NCBI GenBank assembly: GCA_046297835.1
Contig: JBKBHI010000011.1
Coordinates: 67,527-131,526, forward strand
Direction of reading: 5' to 3'
Length of the DNA: 64,000 bases
Source of the DNA: CAMAVH01 sp046297835
GTDB lineage: Bacteria > Pseudomonadota > Alphaproteobacteria > SMXQ01
The notes beneath the pieces were generated by a model, which was not told the origin of the DNA, did no database searches, and saw only the letters and a list, made by a program, of their open reading frames with translations. Every line of letters begins with the position of its first letter. Positions within the stretch are counted from its first letter, which is position 1. Positions 51,292 through 59,520 of this stretch are shown in pieces. A program made the position numbers and the translations under genes.

Positions 51292-51906
51292 ATGGGAAGC
51301 GCGACGACCACCACGGGCATCCTTTCAAGGCTGAAGCGCGTCGCGCGCGACCGCGACGGATCGGCCGCGCTCGAATTCGCTTACGCGCTGCCGATCATCG
51401 CCACGGCAGTCGTCGGCCTGCTTGAATTGTCGATGATCATGTTCGTCTCCTCGCTGATGGAGGGCGGTTTGCGCGACGCCTCGCGCTTCGCCATTACCGG
51501 CGCGATGCCGGCGGGATCGAGCCGCGAGCAGGCCATCGTCGACATCGTCAACGACCGCACGCTCGGCCTGCTCGATCTCACGCCGGCCGACGTCAGCCTG
51601 CGCGTCTATCGCAGCTTCGACCAGGTCGGCCAGCCCGAGCCGCTGACGCTCGACGTCAACGGCAACGGCCGCTACGACCCGGGCGACGGCTATGTCGACG
51701 TCAACGGCAACGGCCGGTGGGACGCGGACATGGCCGAGGTCGGCAATGCCGGCGGCTCGGGCGAAGTGGTGGTCTACGATTTGGCGGTCGATTGGCCGCT
51801 GCTGACGCCGCTGCTCGCGCCCTTCATCGGCCAGAACGGCTTGATCCGCCTCGGCGCGTCCATCGCCGTGCGCAACGAGCCCTACGATCCGACGGTGACG
51901 CCATGA
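51292..51906 (+). CDS. TadE-like pseudopilin with EF-hand-like calcium loops
   Basis: A 204-residue minor pseudopilin of the Tad pilus. The prepilin-type segment SAALEFAYALPIIATAVVGLLEL (residues about 24-46) contains the conserved Glu28. The C-terminal region carries DVNGNGRYDPGD (121-132), a perfect 12-residue EF-hand/dockerin-type loop, and DVNGNGRWDADM (136-147), a second with Met at position 12. Calcium binding would be unusual in TadE. It overlaps the next TadE-like gene by 4 bases. Confidence 0.85.
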   Translation: MGSATTTTGILSRLKRVARDRDGSAALEFAYALPIIATAVVGLLELSMIMFVSSLMEGGLRDASRFAITGAMPAGSSREQAIVDIVNDRTLGLLDLTPADVSLRVYRSFDQVGQPEPLTLDVNGNGRYDPGDGYVDVNGNGRWDADMAEVGNAGGSGEVVVYDLAVDWPLLTPLLAPFIGQNGLIRLGASIAVRNEPYDPTVTP

Positions 51907-52469
51907 GGTTCGCCGCGCTTTACGGCCGCTGGCGCGCGTTCGTGGCAGACCGCCGCGCCGTGGTGCTGACGGAAATGGCCATGGCCATGCCGGTGATCAT
52001 CGTCATCGCGCTCGGCGGATTCGAGATCGCGCGCTACAGCCTATTGCAACAGAAGCTCGACCGGCTCTCGGTGACGGTGGCCGACATGGTCTCGCAGGCC
52101 ACGGCCATGTCGGCGGGGCAACTCGACCAGATTTTCGCCGCGACCGGGCCGATCATGACGCCCTTCGCCATCGGCGGCGACGGCGTGGTCATCGTCTCCT
52201 CGGTCACGGCGACGGGCGGGCAGGGCGCGCGCGTCGCCTGGCAGCGCAGCGGCGGCGGCGGGCTCATCGAGGCCAGCGCGGTCGGCGCGCCGTCGCAGCC
52301 GGCGGTCCTGCCGGCCGGATTCGTCGTGCGCGACGGCGAGAACGCCATCATCGCCGAGACTTATTTCGATTACGCGCCGCTGTTCATCCCCGCCCTGGTG
52401 CCGCCGCGCCGGCTCTATCACCGGGCGATGTTCCGGCCGCGCTTCGGCACGCTCGGCAGCCTCGGCTGA
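51903..52469 (+). CDS. TadE/TadF-like pseudopilin
   Basis: A 188-residue protein with the prepilin-like N-terminus AVVLTEMAMAMPVIIVIALGGFEIARYSLLQQKL, where Glu at about residue 24 matches the pseudopilin glutamate. The rest is a periplasmic domain (VADMVSQATAMSAGQLDQIF). It overlaps the previous gene by 4 bases. It is probably a minor component of the Tad pilus initiated with its neighbour. Confidence 0.85.
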   Translation: MRFAALYGRWRAFVADRRAVVLTEMAMAMPVIIVIALGGFEIARYSLLQQKLDRLSVTVADMVSQATAMSAGQLDQIFAATGPIMTPFAIGGDGVVIVSSVTATGGQGARVAWQRSGGGGLIEASAVGAPSQPAVLPAGFVVRDGENAIIAETYFDYAPLFIPALVPPRRLYHRAMFRPRFGTLGSLG

Positions 52470-52489
52470 CCGGCCTCGCTTCGGCCCGC

Positions 52490-53962
52490 TTACTTGGACA
52501 GCCGCAACTCCGACAGGTTGTTCGCCACTTCGCGGAACACCTGCTGCAGCGTGGCCGCGTCGGGGGCGTGATTGTAGAACGGCTTGTCCGGGCCGCTGGC
52601 GACTTCCTTCAGCATCGCCTGCATCGCCGAATTGTTGTTGGCGAACTGGATGACGTAGAGCGTCACGCCTGACGCCTTGACGTTCTGCGCCAGGAGCCGC
52701 AACCGCGCGTCCATGCTCGCCTGCGCCGCCGAATTGACGCCGAAGGCCGCCTTGTAGCCGTCGCCGTAGCCGCCGACGTTCTCGCCGTCGGTCAGCAACA
52801 CGATGGCCTGCTGGCGGCGGGAGGGCGGATTGGGATCGGCCTGGTTCCACGGCACGGCCGGCGTGAGCACGCGCCAGGCCCAGCCGAGGCCGGCGGGCGC
52901 GTTGGTGTTGCCCTCGGGGGCGGTGAGCTGACCGATGGCCGTGGCGATGGCGCTTTTGCTGTTCTGCAAAGCGGTGATGCCGCGCGTGAAGCAGGGCGTG
53001 CATTCGTTGTTCGAGGGCGCGGACGAGCAGCGCGTGCTGCTCGACGCGGTCGGCTCGCCTTCGGCGCCGATCGGCTGCCAGCCCATCCAATCGCCGGTGG
53101 CGTGCAGCAGGTCGCCTTCGTAGATGTCGGCGTCGTTGGTCGAATTGCCGTCGTGCTTGTAGCGGTTGTAGACGCAGCCTTTCCAGCCGCTCGGCGGCGC
53201 GTTGAGCAACGGCACCGGCGAATTGTTGGCGTAATAGAGCAGGCTTTGGTTCGCGCCGGTGATGGGGTTGCGGAAGGTGGGCACCGCCTGCGTCGTCGTC
53301 AGCGCCGAATTGAACGTCACGCCGTTGCGTGTGACGTTGACCTTGCTGTTCCACGGCACGAGGCCGATTTTGAGCAGGTCTTTCGTCTCGTCGTCGCCGA
53401 ACAGGATGTTGACCAGCGTGTTGGCGGCGTCGCGCGCCGCCTGAATGCGCGTTTTGCCGCCGCCGGCCGAGCTGGTCATCGAGCCCGAGACGTCGATGGC
53501 GAGCACGACATCGAGCAGCTGCTCCTGGCGCGTCACCTCGACTTCGGAACGCACCTGCATGGTCTCGATGCCGAGCACGCGCAGGAAGGTGGTGCCGAGC
53601 GTGGCGCTCGCGCGCAGGGTGAGGCGCGTGTTGTCCGGGCTGGCGACGATGGCGGGCCCCGTCACCGTCGCGCCCATGAAGTCGGGCGGGAAGTTCGCGG
53701 CGAAATACATCTGGATGTCGGCGTCGCGGCTCGCCGAGAAGATGACGCGTCCGCCCGCCAAGCCGGCGGCGTCGAGCGCCTGCGACAATCGCGATTTCAC
53801 CAGATAGCCGCGCGTGGTGTCGATGGCGAGGCCGAGGAAGCCGACCAGCGGCACGATGGCGGTGGCGAGGAAGATGGCGATGCCGCCGCGCTCCTCGCGC
53901 GCGATGGCGTCGAGCGCGCGGCGCAACGTGCGCCAGAACAGGCGGAGCGGCGATGTCGTCAT
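52490..53962 (-). CDS. tadG: TadG-like protein with von Willebrand A domain
   Basis: A 490-residue protein. The N-terminus has a TadE/G-like hydrophobic segment (GGIAIFLATAIVPLVGFLGLAIDTTRG). A vWA domain spans about residues 150-475, with the metal site VLAIDVSGSMTSS and TDGENVGGYGDG. It is on the strand opposite to the rest of the Tad genes and is placed between the pseudopilin pair and flp. TadG proteins are needed for pilus function but not secretin assembly in studied species; metal-dependent adhesion is plausible. Confidence 0.9.
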   Translation of the reverse strand: MTTSPLRLFWRTLRRALDAIAREERGGIAIFLATAIVPLVGFLGLAIDTTRGYLVKSRLSQALDAAGLAGGRVIFSASRDADIQMYFAANFPPDFMGATVTGPAIVASPDNTRLTLRASATLGTTFLRVLGIETMQVRSEVEVTRQEQLLDVVLAIDVSGSMTSSAGGGKTRIQAARDAANTLVNILFGDDETKDLLKIGLVPWNSKVNVTRNGVTFNSALTTTQAVPTFRNPITGANQSLLYYANNSPVPLLNAPPSGWKGCVYNRYKHDGNSTNDADIYEGDLLHATGDWMGWQPIGAEGEPTASSSTRCSSAPSNNECTPCFTRGITALQNSKSAIATAIGQLTAPEGNTNAPAGLGWAWRVLTPAVPWNQADPNPPSRRQQAIVLLTDGENVGGYGDGYKAAFGVNSAAQASMDARLRLLAQNVKASGVTLYVIQFANNNSAMQAMLKEVASGPDKPFYNHAPDAATLQQVFREVANNLSELRLSK

Positions 53963-54353
53963 GGCGGTTCTCTGCGTCGCGGATGAAAGATGCGCCCGCA
54001 GAGTGGCAAAATCGCCTTACCAAGCCGTGAAGAATAGACCAAGTAAAATATGCATTTTAGCGATTGGCGCGGCGCGCAGGGCGAGGCCGATAAAATGCGA
54101 TGGAATATAGCCTATTTGGCCTATGTCGGAGAGCGAGGCCGCCATCTCGGGCATTTTAGAAAAATCATTCAAGTATTGAATTCGACAGTTTGAGTCACAA
54201 GTCTTTCTTGTTGCGGTTTTTATCTAAAATCGTCGACGATTTGTCAGTATTTATTTCGCGAAGTCGAAAGTTTTTCTTGGATATTTACTATCCATTAAGA
54301 GCGGCGGCGCGAAGATCGTCTTACTGCGATCCCATCCCATGAAGGAGACCACG
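53963..54353. other. AT-rich control region between tadG and flp
   Basis: About 390 bases with no gene, clearly AT-richer than the surroundings from 54030 to 54300. It must hold the divergent promoters of tadG and of flp-cpa. Visible structures are a perfect 16-base palindrome at 54227-54242 and an ATGCAT-centred near-palindrome around 54050-54062. No clear sigma-70 or sigma-54 promoter was identified. Confidence 0.6.
54227..54242. promoter_or_regulatory. Perfect 16-base palindrome upstream of flp
   Basis: AAATCGTCGACGATTT is perfectly self-complementary. It lies 111 bases before the flp start in AT-rich DNA; a transcription-factor site is likely. Confidence 0.55.
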
Positions 54354-54566
54354 ATGCTTATCGCCAACCTGCGCAGCCTGATCGCCGACGAGTCCGGCGC
54401 GACGGCCATCGAATACGGCCTCATCGCCGCTCTCGTCTCGGTCGCCGCCATCGGCGCCCTCGGCGCGATGGGCGAATCCTTGGAGACGATGTTCGAGAAC
54501 GTGTCGAACGCGCTCGACACCGCCGTGACCGCTCCGGCGCCGGCCGAGCCGCCGGCCGGCGGCTAA
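54354..54566 (+). CDS. flp: Flp/Fap pilin component
   Basis: A 70-residue major pilin. The prepilin leader ends DESG at residue 15, and mature ATAIEYGLIAALVSVAAIGALGAM carries the Glu5 (Glu20 of the precursor) and Tyr of the Flp motif. An Ala/Pro-rich tail follows. AAGGAG lies 6 bases before the ATG. It is cleaved by CpaA and assembled by CpaF and TadBC into adhesive Flp pili. Confidence 0.96.
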   Translation: MLIANLRSLIADESGATAIEYGLIAALVSVAAIGALGAMGESLETMFENVSNALDTAVTAPAPAEPPAGG

Positions 54567-54701
54567 GACCGCAGAGATTCGGGGTCGCGCGCGCGGCCCG
54601 GCGGAAACGGCCCCCCGGCGCGGATGCGCCGGACCGCCGCCGACCCCGAACCCTCCGCCTTCGCTCTCCGTCCGCACACGCGTCGTCATTCGAGGATTTC
54701 C

Positions 54702-55226
54702 ATGTTCGCTCCCACCGTGATCCAGATCGTTCTTCTCGGCTGCGCCGGGCTGCTCGTCTGGGCGGCGGCGAGCGACATGCTACGTTTCCGCATTCCCAAC
54801 CGCGTCTCGCTCGCCATCGCCGCCCTGTGGCCGGCCTATCTGCTGGCGAGCTGGATCGGCGGCGTTCCCGTCGCACCGCTTGGCGGGCTGATCGCCGGCC
54901 TCGGCGTCTTCGCCGCCGGCTTCCTGCTGTTCAATCGCGGCCTGCTCGGCGGCGGCGACGTCAAGCTGATGAGTGCCACGGCGCTATGGGCCGGCCTCTC
55001 CGGCCTCGCGCCGTTCGTCATCATCGTCGCGGCGGCCGGCGGCCTCCTGTCGCTCGGCATGGTCGCGGCCACGGGCCTCTCCTATATGCGCCAGCCGGCG
55101 CTGCGTCCCGCCGGGCTGCCGATGTGGCGCGCGCTGCTGCGCCAGCCGGCGCCCTACGGCGTCGCCATCGCCGCCGGCGGCCTGTTCACGCTGGCCCGCC
55201 TGGCCGGCTTCTCTTTCGCGCTGTAA
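54702..55226 (+). CDS. cpaA: Prepilin peptidase CpaA
   Basis: A 174-residue type IV prepilin peptidase (A24 family) with about six membrane segments. The two catalytic aspartates are Asp25 in AASDMLRFRIPN and Asp86 in LLGGGDVKLMS (GxGD motif). It lacks the methyltransferase domain of PilD, as usual for Tad systems. It cleaves the Flp leader after Gly15. GAGGA precedes the ATG at 54702. Confidence 0.95.
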   Translation: MFAPTVIQIVLLGCAGLLVWAAASDMLRFRIPNRVSLAIAALWPAYLLASWIGGVPVAPLGGLIAGLGVFAAGFLLFNRGLLGGGDVKLMSATALWAGLSGLAPFVIIVAAAGGLLSLGMVAATGLSYMRQPALRPAGLPMWRALLRQPAPYGVAIAAGGLFTLARLAGFSFAL

Positions 55227-55241
55227 GCGGCGAGGACGATC

Positions 55242-56273
55242 ATGAGCCTGCGCAACATCCTGCTGCTGCTGTTCGCTCTCGTCGCCGCCGGCGGCACCGC
55301 GCTGGTGGCGCGCGGCTGGATGATGTCCGAGCGCGCCGCGCTCAGCGCCCAGCACAAGCCCGCGCCGATGCCGGCCTCGCAATTCGTGCTGGTGGCCAAA
55401 ACCAACCTGCCGCTCGGCCGTTTCGTCAAAGCCGACGATTTTCGCTGGCAGGCCTGGCCCGAAGGCGCGCTCGCCCCGGCCTATCTGGTGCGCGGCAAGC
55501 GCCAGCCCGAGGAACTGGTCGGCGCGGTGTTGCGCGCCAGCCTGACCGCTGGCGAACCGGTGACTGAGGCGCGGCTGGTCAAGCCGGGCGACCGCGGCTT
55601 CATGGCGGCGGTGCTACAGCCCGGGATGCGCGCGCTGTCGCTGCCGATCAACGCCACCACCGGCATTTCCGGTTTCGTATTTCCGGGCGACCGCGTCGAT
55701 CTGCTCGTCACCCATGCGATCGAGGCGGAGGGGGCGGGCAAGCGCAAGAGCGCGCTCGCGACCGAGACGGTGCTGAGCGATCTGCGCGTGCTCGCCGTCG
55801 ATCAGATCATCGACGATCAAGCCAACAAGCCGCTGCTGGCCAAGACCGTGACCTTCGAGGTCACGCCGAAACAGGCCGAGATCGTGCGCGTCGCCGCGCG
55901 GCTCGGCAGCCTGTCGCTGACCTTGCGCAGCTTGGCCGACGAGGCGGCGCAGGAGGATCCGGCCATCCTCGACGCCGACGCTTTGGTCGCTTCGCTCGAT
56001 CAGGGCGACGCCGGCGATGAGACCGCGGCGCGCAAGGCGCTGCTGAAGGCGCCGGAAGAAGGCCGCTTCACGGTGGACCGCGAGGTGAGCCGGCTGCTCG
56101 GCGGCCTCGGCGGCGGCGCGCAGAAGGTCGTCGTCATGCGCGGCGCCAAGAGCGAGCAGAAATCCTTCCGCGACGGCCAGCCGGACGCGCCGGCCGCCGC
56201 GAACGACGCCAACCCCGATGCGCCGGACGCCTATGCCGCGTCGGTCGAACCCCCTGAGGAGATGCAGCCATGA
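55242..56273 (+). CDS. cpaB: Flp pilus assembly protein CpaB (RcpC)
   Basis: A 343-residue periplasmic protein with an N-terminal membrane anchor (LLLLFALVAAGGTALVARGWM), a SAF domain (ASQFVLVAKTNLPLGRFV) and the RcpC domain (LSLPINATTGISGFVFPGDRVDLLVTH). It links the inner-membrane machinery to the secretin. Its C-terminus is long, acidic and Ala/Pro-rich. Its stop overlaps cpaC by 4 bases. Confidence 0.95.
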   Translation: MSLRNILLLLFALVAAGGTALVARGWMMSERAALSAQHKPAPMPASQFVLVAKTNLPLGRFVKADDFRWQAWPEGALAPAYLVRGKRQPEELVGAVLRASLTAGEPVTEARLVKPGDRGFMAAVLQPGMRALSLPINATTGISGFVFPGDRVDLLVTHAIEAEGAGKRKSALATETVLSDLRVLAVDQIIDDQANKPLLAKTVTFEVTPKQAEIVRVAARLGSLSLTLRSLADEAAQEDPAILDADALVASLDQGDAGDETAARKALLKAPEEGRFTVDREVSRLLGGLGGGAQKVVVMRGAKSEQKSFRDGQPDAPAAANDANPDAPDAYAASVEPPEEMQP

Positions 56274-57676
56274 TCCGAATTCTCCTCGCCGCCGGCTTGC
56301 TGCTGACGAGCCTGTCGCCGGCCTTTGCGGCGCAGCCCGGGGCGATGGTCGTCTCGACCCAGGCGACCGCCGTCAACATCGAGGTCAACAAGGGCCGCTT
56401 GGTGCGGCTGGAGCAGCCCGTCACCAGCGTGTTTCTCGCCGATCCGGCCATCGCCGACGTGCAGGTGAAATCGCCAACGCTGGTCTATGTCTTCGGCAAG
56501 AAGTCGGGCGAGACGTCGCTGTTCGCGGTCGACGGTCAGGACCAGCTGCTCGCCAATTTCCGCCTGACGGTCACGCACAATCTCAGCGCGCTCGATCAGG
56601 CGCTGCGCAAATACATTCCCGACGCGGCGATCACCGTCTCCTCGCTCGGCGACGCCGTGGTGCTGAGCGGCGCGGTCAAATCGCCCGACCAGGCGGAGGA
56701 CGCGCGCAGCTTGGCGGCGCGCCTGGCCGGCGGCGACGCCAACGTCATCAACCGCATCGCCGTGCGCGGCCCGAACCAGATCAACCTGCGGGTGCGCATC
56801 GCCGAAGTGCAGCGCAGCGTCATCAAGCAGCTCGGCATCAATTGGGAAGCCATGCTCAACGCCGGCTCCTTCGCCTTCGGCCTCGCCACCGGCAACCCGG
56901 TGACGACGGCGGCGGGCAGCTTCATCACCCGCAACAACGTCGGCGGCTCGGCGACCAACAGCCTGTTCGGCGGTTTCAACGGCGGCAATTGGGACGTCAA
57001 CGGCCTGATCGACGCGCTCGAAAGCGAGGGGCTGATGACGGTGCTGGCCGAGCCCAACCTCACGGCGACCAACGGCGAGACGGCGAGTTTCCTGGCCGGC
57101 GGCGAATTCCCCGTGCCGGTGCCGCAGGACACGGCGACGATCACCATCGAGTTCAAGAAGTTCGGCGTCGGCCTCGCCTTCACGCCGACGCTGCTGGCCG
57201 ATGGCCGCATCAATCTGCGCGTGCGCCCGGAGGTGAGCCAGCTCACCAGCACCGGCGAGGTCCGCATCAACAATTTCTCGATCCCGGCGCTGACCACCCG
57301 GCGCGCCGAGACGACGGTGGAGCTCGGCTCGGGCCAGAGCTTCGCCATCGCCGGCCTGATCCAGAACAACGTGACGCACGACGTTCGGAAATTCCCGGGC
57401 CTCGGCGACCTGCCGATCCTCGGCGCGCTGTTCCGCTCCGACGGGTTCCGCCGCAACGAGACCGAGTTGGTCATCATGGTCACGCCCTACATCGTCAAGC
57501 CGGTGTCGAACGAGCGCATGGTCGCCGCGCCGACCGACGGGCTGGTCGCGCCGAGCGACGGCGAGCGCATCGCCAGCGGCGCGCTTTATAAGGCCCAGGC
57601 GCAAGGGCTTCCGCCGGGCCCGGCGCTGGCCGCTGGCCGCCGCCTGATCGGCCCCACCGGCTTCATGCTCGACTAG
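56270..57676 (+). CDS. cpaC: Tad secretin CpaC (RcpA)
   Basis: A 468-residue outer-membrane secretin. It has a signal peptide ending SPAFAAQ, an N-terminal pilus-N domain (SVFLADPAIADVQVKSPTLVYVFGKKSGET), a BON-like domain, and a C-terminal secretin core (TVLAEPNLTATNGETASFLAGGEFPVPVP, GQSFAIAGLIQNNV). The multimer forms the pore for Flp pili. It is followed by cpaD. Confidence 0.96.
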   Translation: MIRILLAAGLLLTSLSPAFAAQPGAMVVSTQATAVNIEVNKGRLVRLEQPVTSVFLADPAIADVQVKSPTLVYVFGKKSGETSLFAVDGQDQLLANFRLTVTHNLSALDQALRKYIPDAAITVSSLGDAVVLSGAVKSPDQAEDARSLAARLAGGDANVINRIAVRGPNQINLRVRIAEVQRSVIKQLGINWEAMLNAGSFAFGLATGNPVTTAAGSFITRNNVGGSATNSLFGGFNGGNWDVNGLIDALESEGLMTVLAEPNLTATNGETASFLAGGEFPVPVPQDTATITIEFKKFGVGLAFTPTLLADGRINLRVRPEVSQLTSTGEVRINNFSIPALTTRRAETTVELGSGQSFAIAGLIQNNVTHDVRKFPGLGDLPILGALFRSDGFRRNETELVIMVTPYIVKPVSNERMVAAPTDGLVAPSDGERIASGALYKAQAQGLPPGPALAAGRRLIGPTGFMLD

Positions 57677-57685
57677 GAGACGCCC

Positions 57686-58282
57686 ATGCGTTCGCCGCAT
57701 CTTTCGCTGCTCGCCGTCCTGACGCTCGCAGCCTGCGCGCCGGCCGGTAGCTATTGGTCCGAGGCGCAATCGCCCAAGCGCAACCAGGTCGAGATGGTGC
57801 GCCTGAACCATGATGTCGCCCTGCCGGCCTCGGGCGCGCTGGCTCCCGCGCAAGCGGCGGCGCTCGACGCCTTCCTCGCGCGCCACGACATCGGTTTCGG
57901 CGATCAAGTCACCGTCGCGGCGGCGAACAGCAATCCGGCGGCGGTATCGGCCTATTTGCGCAAGCAGGGCATCGTCGCCGACGCTGGCGACGCCAACGGG
58001 ATTCCAGCCGGCGCGGCGCGCGTGCAGGTCGAGCGCCATGTGATCGTGCCGCCCAATTGCCCTGACTGGCGCAAGCCGGGCACCGCCGATTATGGCAACG
58101 CGCCGATGGGCAATCTCGGCTGCGCCACCGCCGTCAACTTCGGCCTGATGCTGGCCGATCCGCGCGACCTGATCCAAGGCCGCGCGCCGGGCGACGCCGA
58201 CGGCACGGCCGCCGCCGCCGCCATGCAGCGCTATCGCGCCGACAAGGTCAAAGCGCTGCCCAAGGGGAGCACGACGGAATGA
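57686..58282 (+). CDS. cpaD: Pilus assembly lipoprotein CpaD
   Basis: A 198-residue lipoprotein with lipobox LTLAACAPAG. The body has CpaD features such as VQVERHVIVPPNCPDW and GNLGCATAVNFGLMLADPRDLI, and residues PAGAARV typical of the family. It is thought to act as pilotin or partner of CpaC at the outer membrane. Its stop overlaps cpaE by 4 bases. Confidence 0.93.
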   Translation: MRSPHLSLLAVLTLAACAPAGSYWSEAQSPKRNQVEMVRLNHDVALPASGALAPAQAAALDAFLARHDIGFGDQVTVAAANSNPAAVSAYLRKQGIVADAGDANGIPAGAARVQVERHVIVPPNCPDWRKPGTADYGNAPMGNLGCATAVNFGLMLADPRDLIQGRAPGDADGTAAAAAMQRYRADKVKALPKGSTTE

Positions 58283-59520
58283 GCGCCGCCGCCGCGCGCG
58301 AAGCCGGATCGAGCGCGGGCGCGCCGGGCGAGGCGGGCGCGAGCGTCGCGCTGCTCGGCTTTCTCGCCGACGAGGTGACGCGCCAGACGCTGGCGCGGCT
58401 CGCCGGCGAGCGCAAATGGCGCGATCCGGTGATCGAGAGCGGCGGCGTCGAGGCGGCGCGGCGCTATCTCGAAGACGGCCGCCAGGCGGACGGCGACCTG
58501 CTGGTGGTCGATCTGTCGGATGCCGCGGAGCCGCTCGCCGCCATCGAGGGCCTGGCTGACGTCTGCGAGCCGGGCACGCGCGTCGTCGCGCTCGGCGTCG
58601 CCAACGACGTGAAATTGTTCCGCGCGCTGATCGAGGCTGGCGTCGCCGACTATCTGGTCAAGCCGGTGTCGGCCGACGATCTCGGCCGCGCTATCGACCA
58701 GGCGATGGGCGCGAAAGCGGCGGAGGCCGCCAAGCCGCAAAGCCATGTCATCGCGATCATCGGCGCGCGCGGCGGCGTCGGCGCGTCCACCGTCGCGCTC
58801 AATCTCGCCTGGCTCTTGTCGCAAGAGCGCGGCCGCAAGGTGGCGCTGGTCGATCTCGACCTGCATTTCGGCAGCATCGCCCTGTCGCTCGATCTCGAGA
58901 CCGGCAGCGGCTTTCGCGACGTGCTGCAAAATCCTTCGCGCATCGATCCGCTGTTCCTGGAGCGCGCCTCGCTGCGCGCCGCCGAGCGGCTGATCGTGCT
59001 CGGCACCGAGGAGCCGCTCGCGGCGGCGCGCCATTGGGACGCGGGCGCGTTCCGGCCGCTGCTCGACGAATTGACCCAGGCGCACGAGATCGTGCTGCTC
59101 GACCTGCCGCGCGCCATGGCGCTGGAGCATCCCGAGCTGCTCGCTGCCGCCGACCAGGCGGTGATGGTGGCCGATCTGTCGCTGCCGTCGCTGCGCGACG
59201 CGCTGCGGCTGAAAACGCTGATCGGCGCGCTGTCGCCGCGCGCGCGCGCGAGCCTGTGGCTCAACCGGCCGCGTCCGCCGGGCAAGAACGACGTGCCGCC
59301 GGCGGAATTCGCCAAGACGCTCGGCGCGCCGGCCGCCGGCGATCTGCCGTACGATCCGAAAGCCGCGGCGCTGGCGGCGGGGAGCGGCAAGCCGCTTGTC
59401 GCGGTCGCCAAGAACGCCAAGGCGGCGCAGGCGTTGCGCAAGCTGGCGGCCGGCCTCGCCGCGCCGAAAGCGCCGGCCGCGCGCCGCCGCGGCCTGCTGG
59501 CGCGGCTGCTCAAATCATGA
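58279..59520 (+). CDS. cpaE: CpaE, MinD/ParA-like localisation ATPase
   Basis: A 413-residue protein. The first 150 residues are a receiver-like domain, ending VADYLVKPVSADDLGRAI. A MinD-like ATPase follows; the deviant Walker A is GARGGVGASTVALNLAW, and switch II is DLPRAMALEHPELL. In Caulobacter CpaE positions the pilus at the pole. The ATP loop has the sequence GGVGAST rather than GGVGKT, which is typical of CpaE. Confidence 0.93.
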   Translation: MSAAAAREAGSSAGAPGEAGASVALLGFLADEVTRQTLARLAGERKWRDPVIESGGVEAARRYLEDGRQADGDLLVVDLSDAAEPLAAIEGLADVCEPGTRVVALGVANDVKLFRALIEAGVADYLVKPVSADDLGRAIDQAMGAKAAEAAKPQSHVIAIIGARGGVGASTVALNLAWLLSQERGRKVALVDLDLHFGSIALSLDLETGSGFRDVLQNPSRIDPLFLERASLRAAERLIVLGTEEPLAAARHWDAGAFRPLLDELTQAHEIVLLDLPRAMALEHPELLAAADQAVMVADLSLPSLRDALRLKTLIGALSPRARASLWLNRPRPPGKNDVPPAEFAKTLGAPAAGDLPYDPKAAALAAGSGKPLVAVAKNAKAAQALRKLAAGLAAPKAPAARRRGLLARLLKS

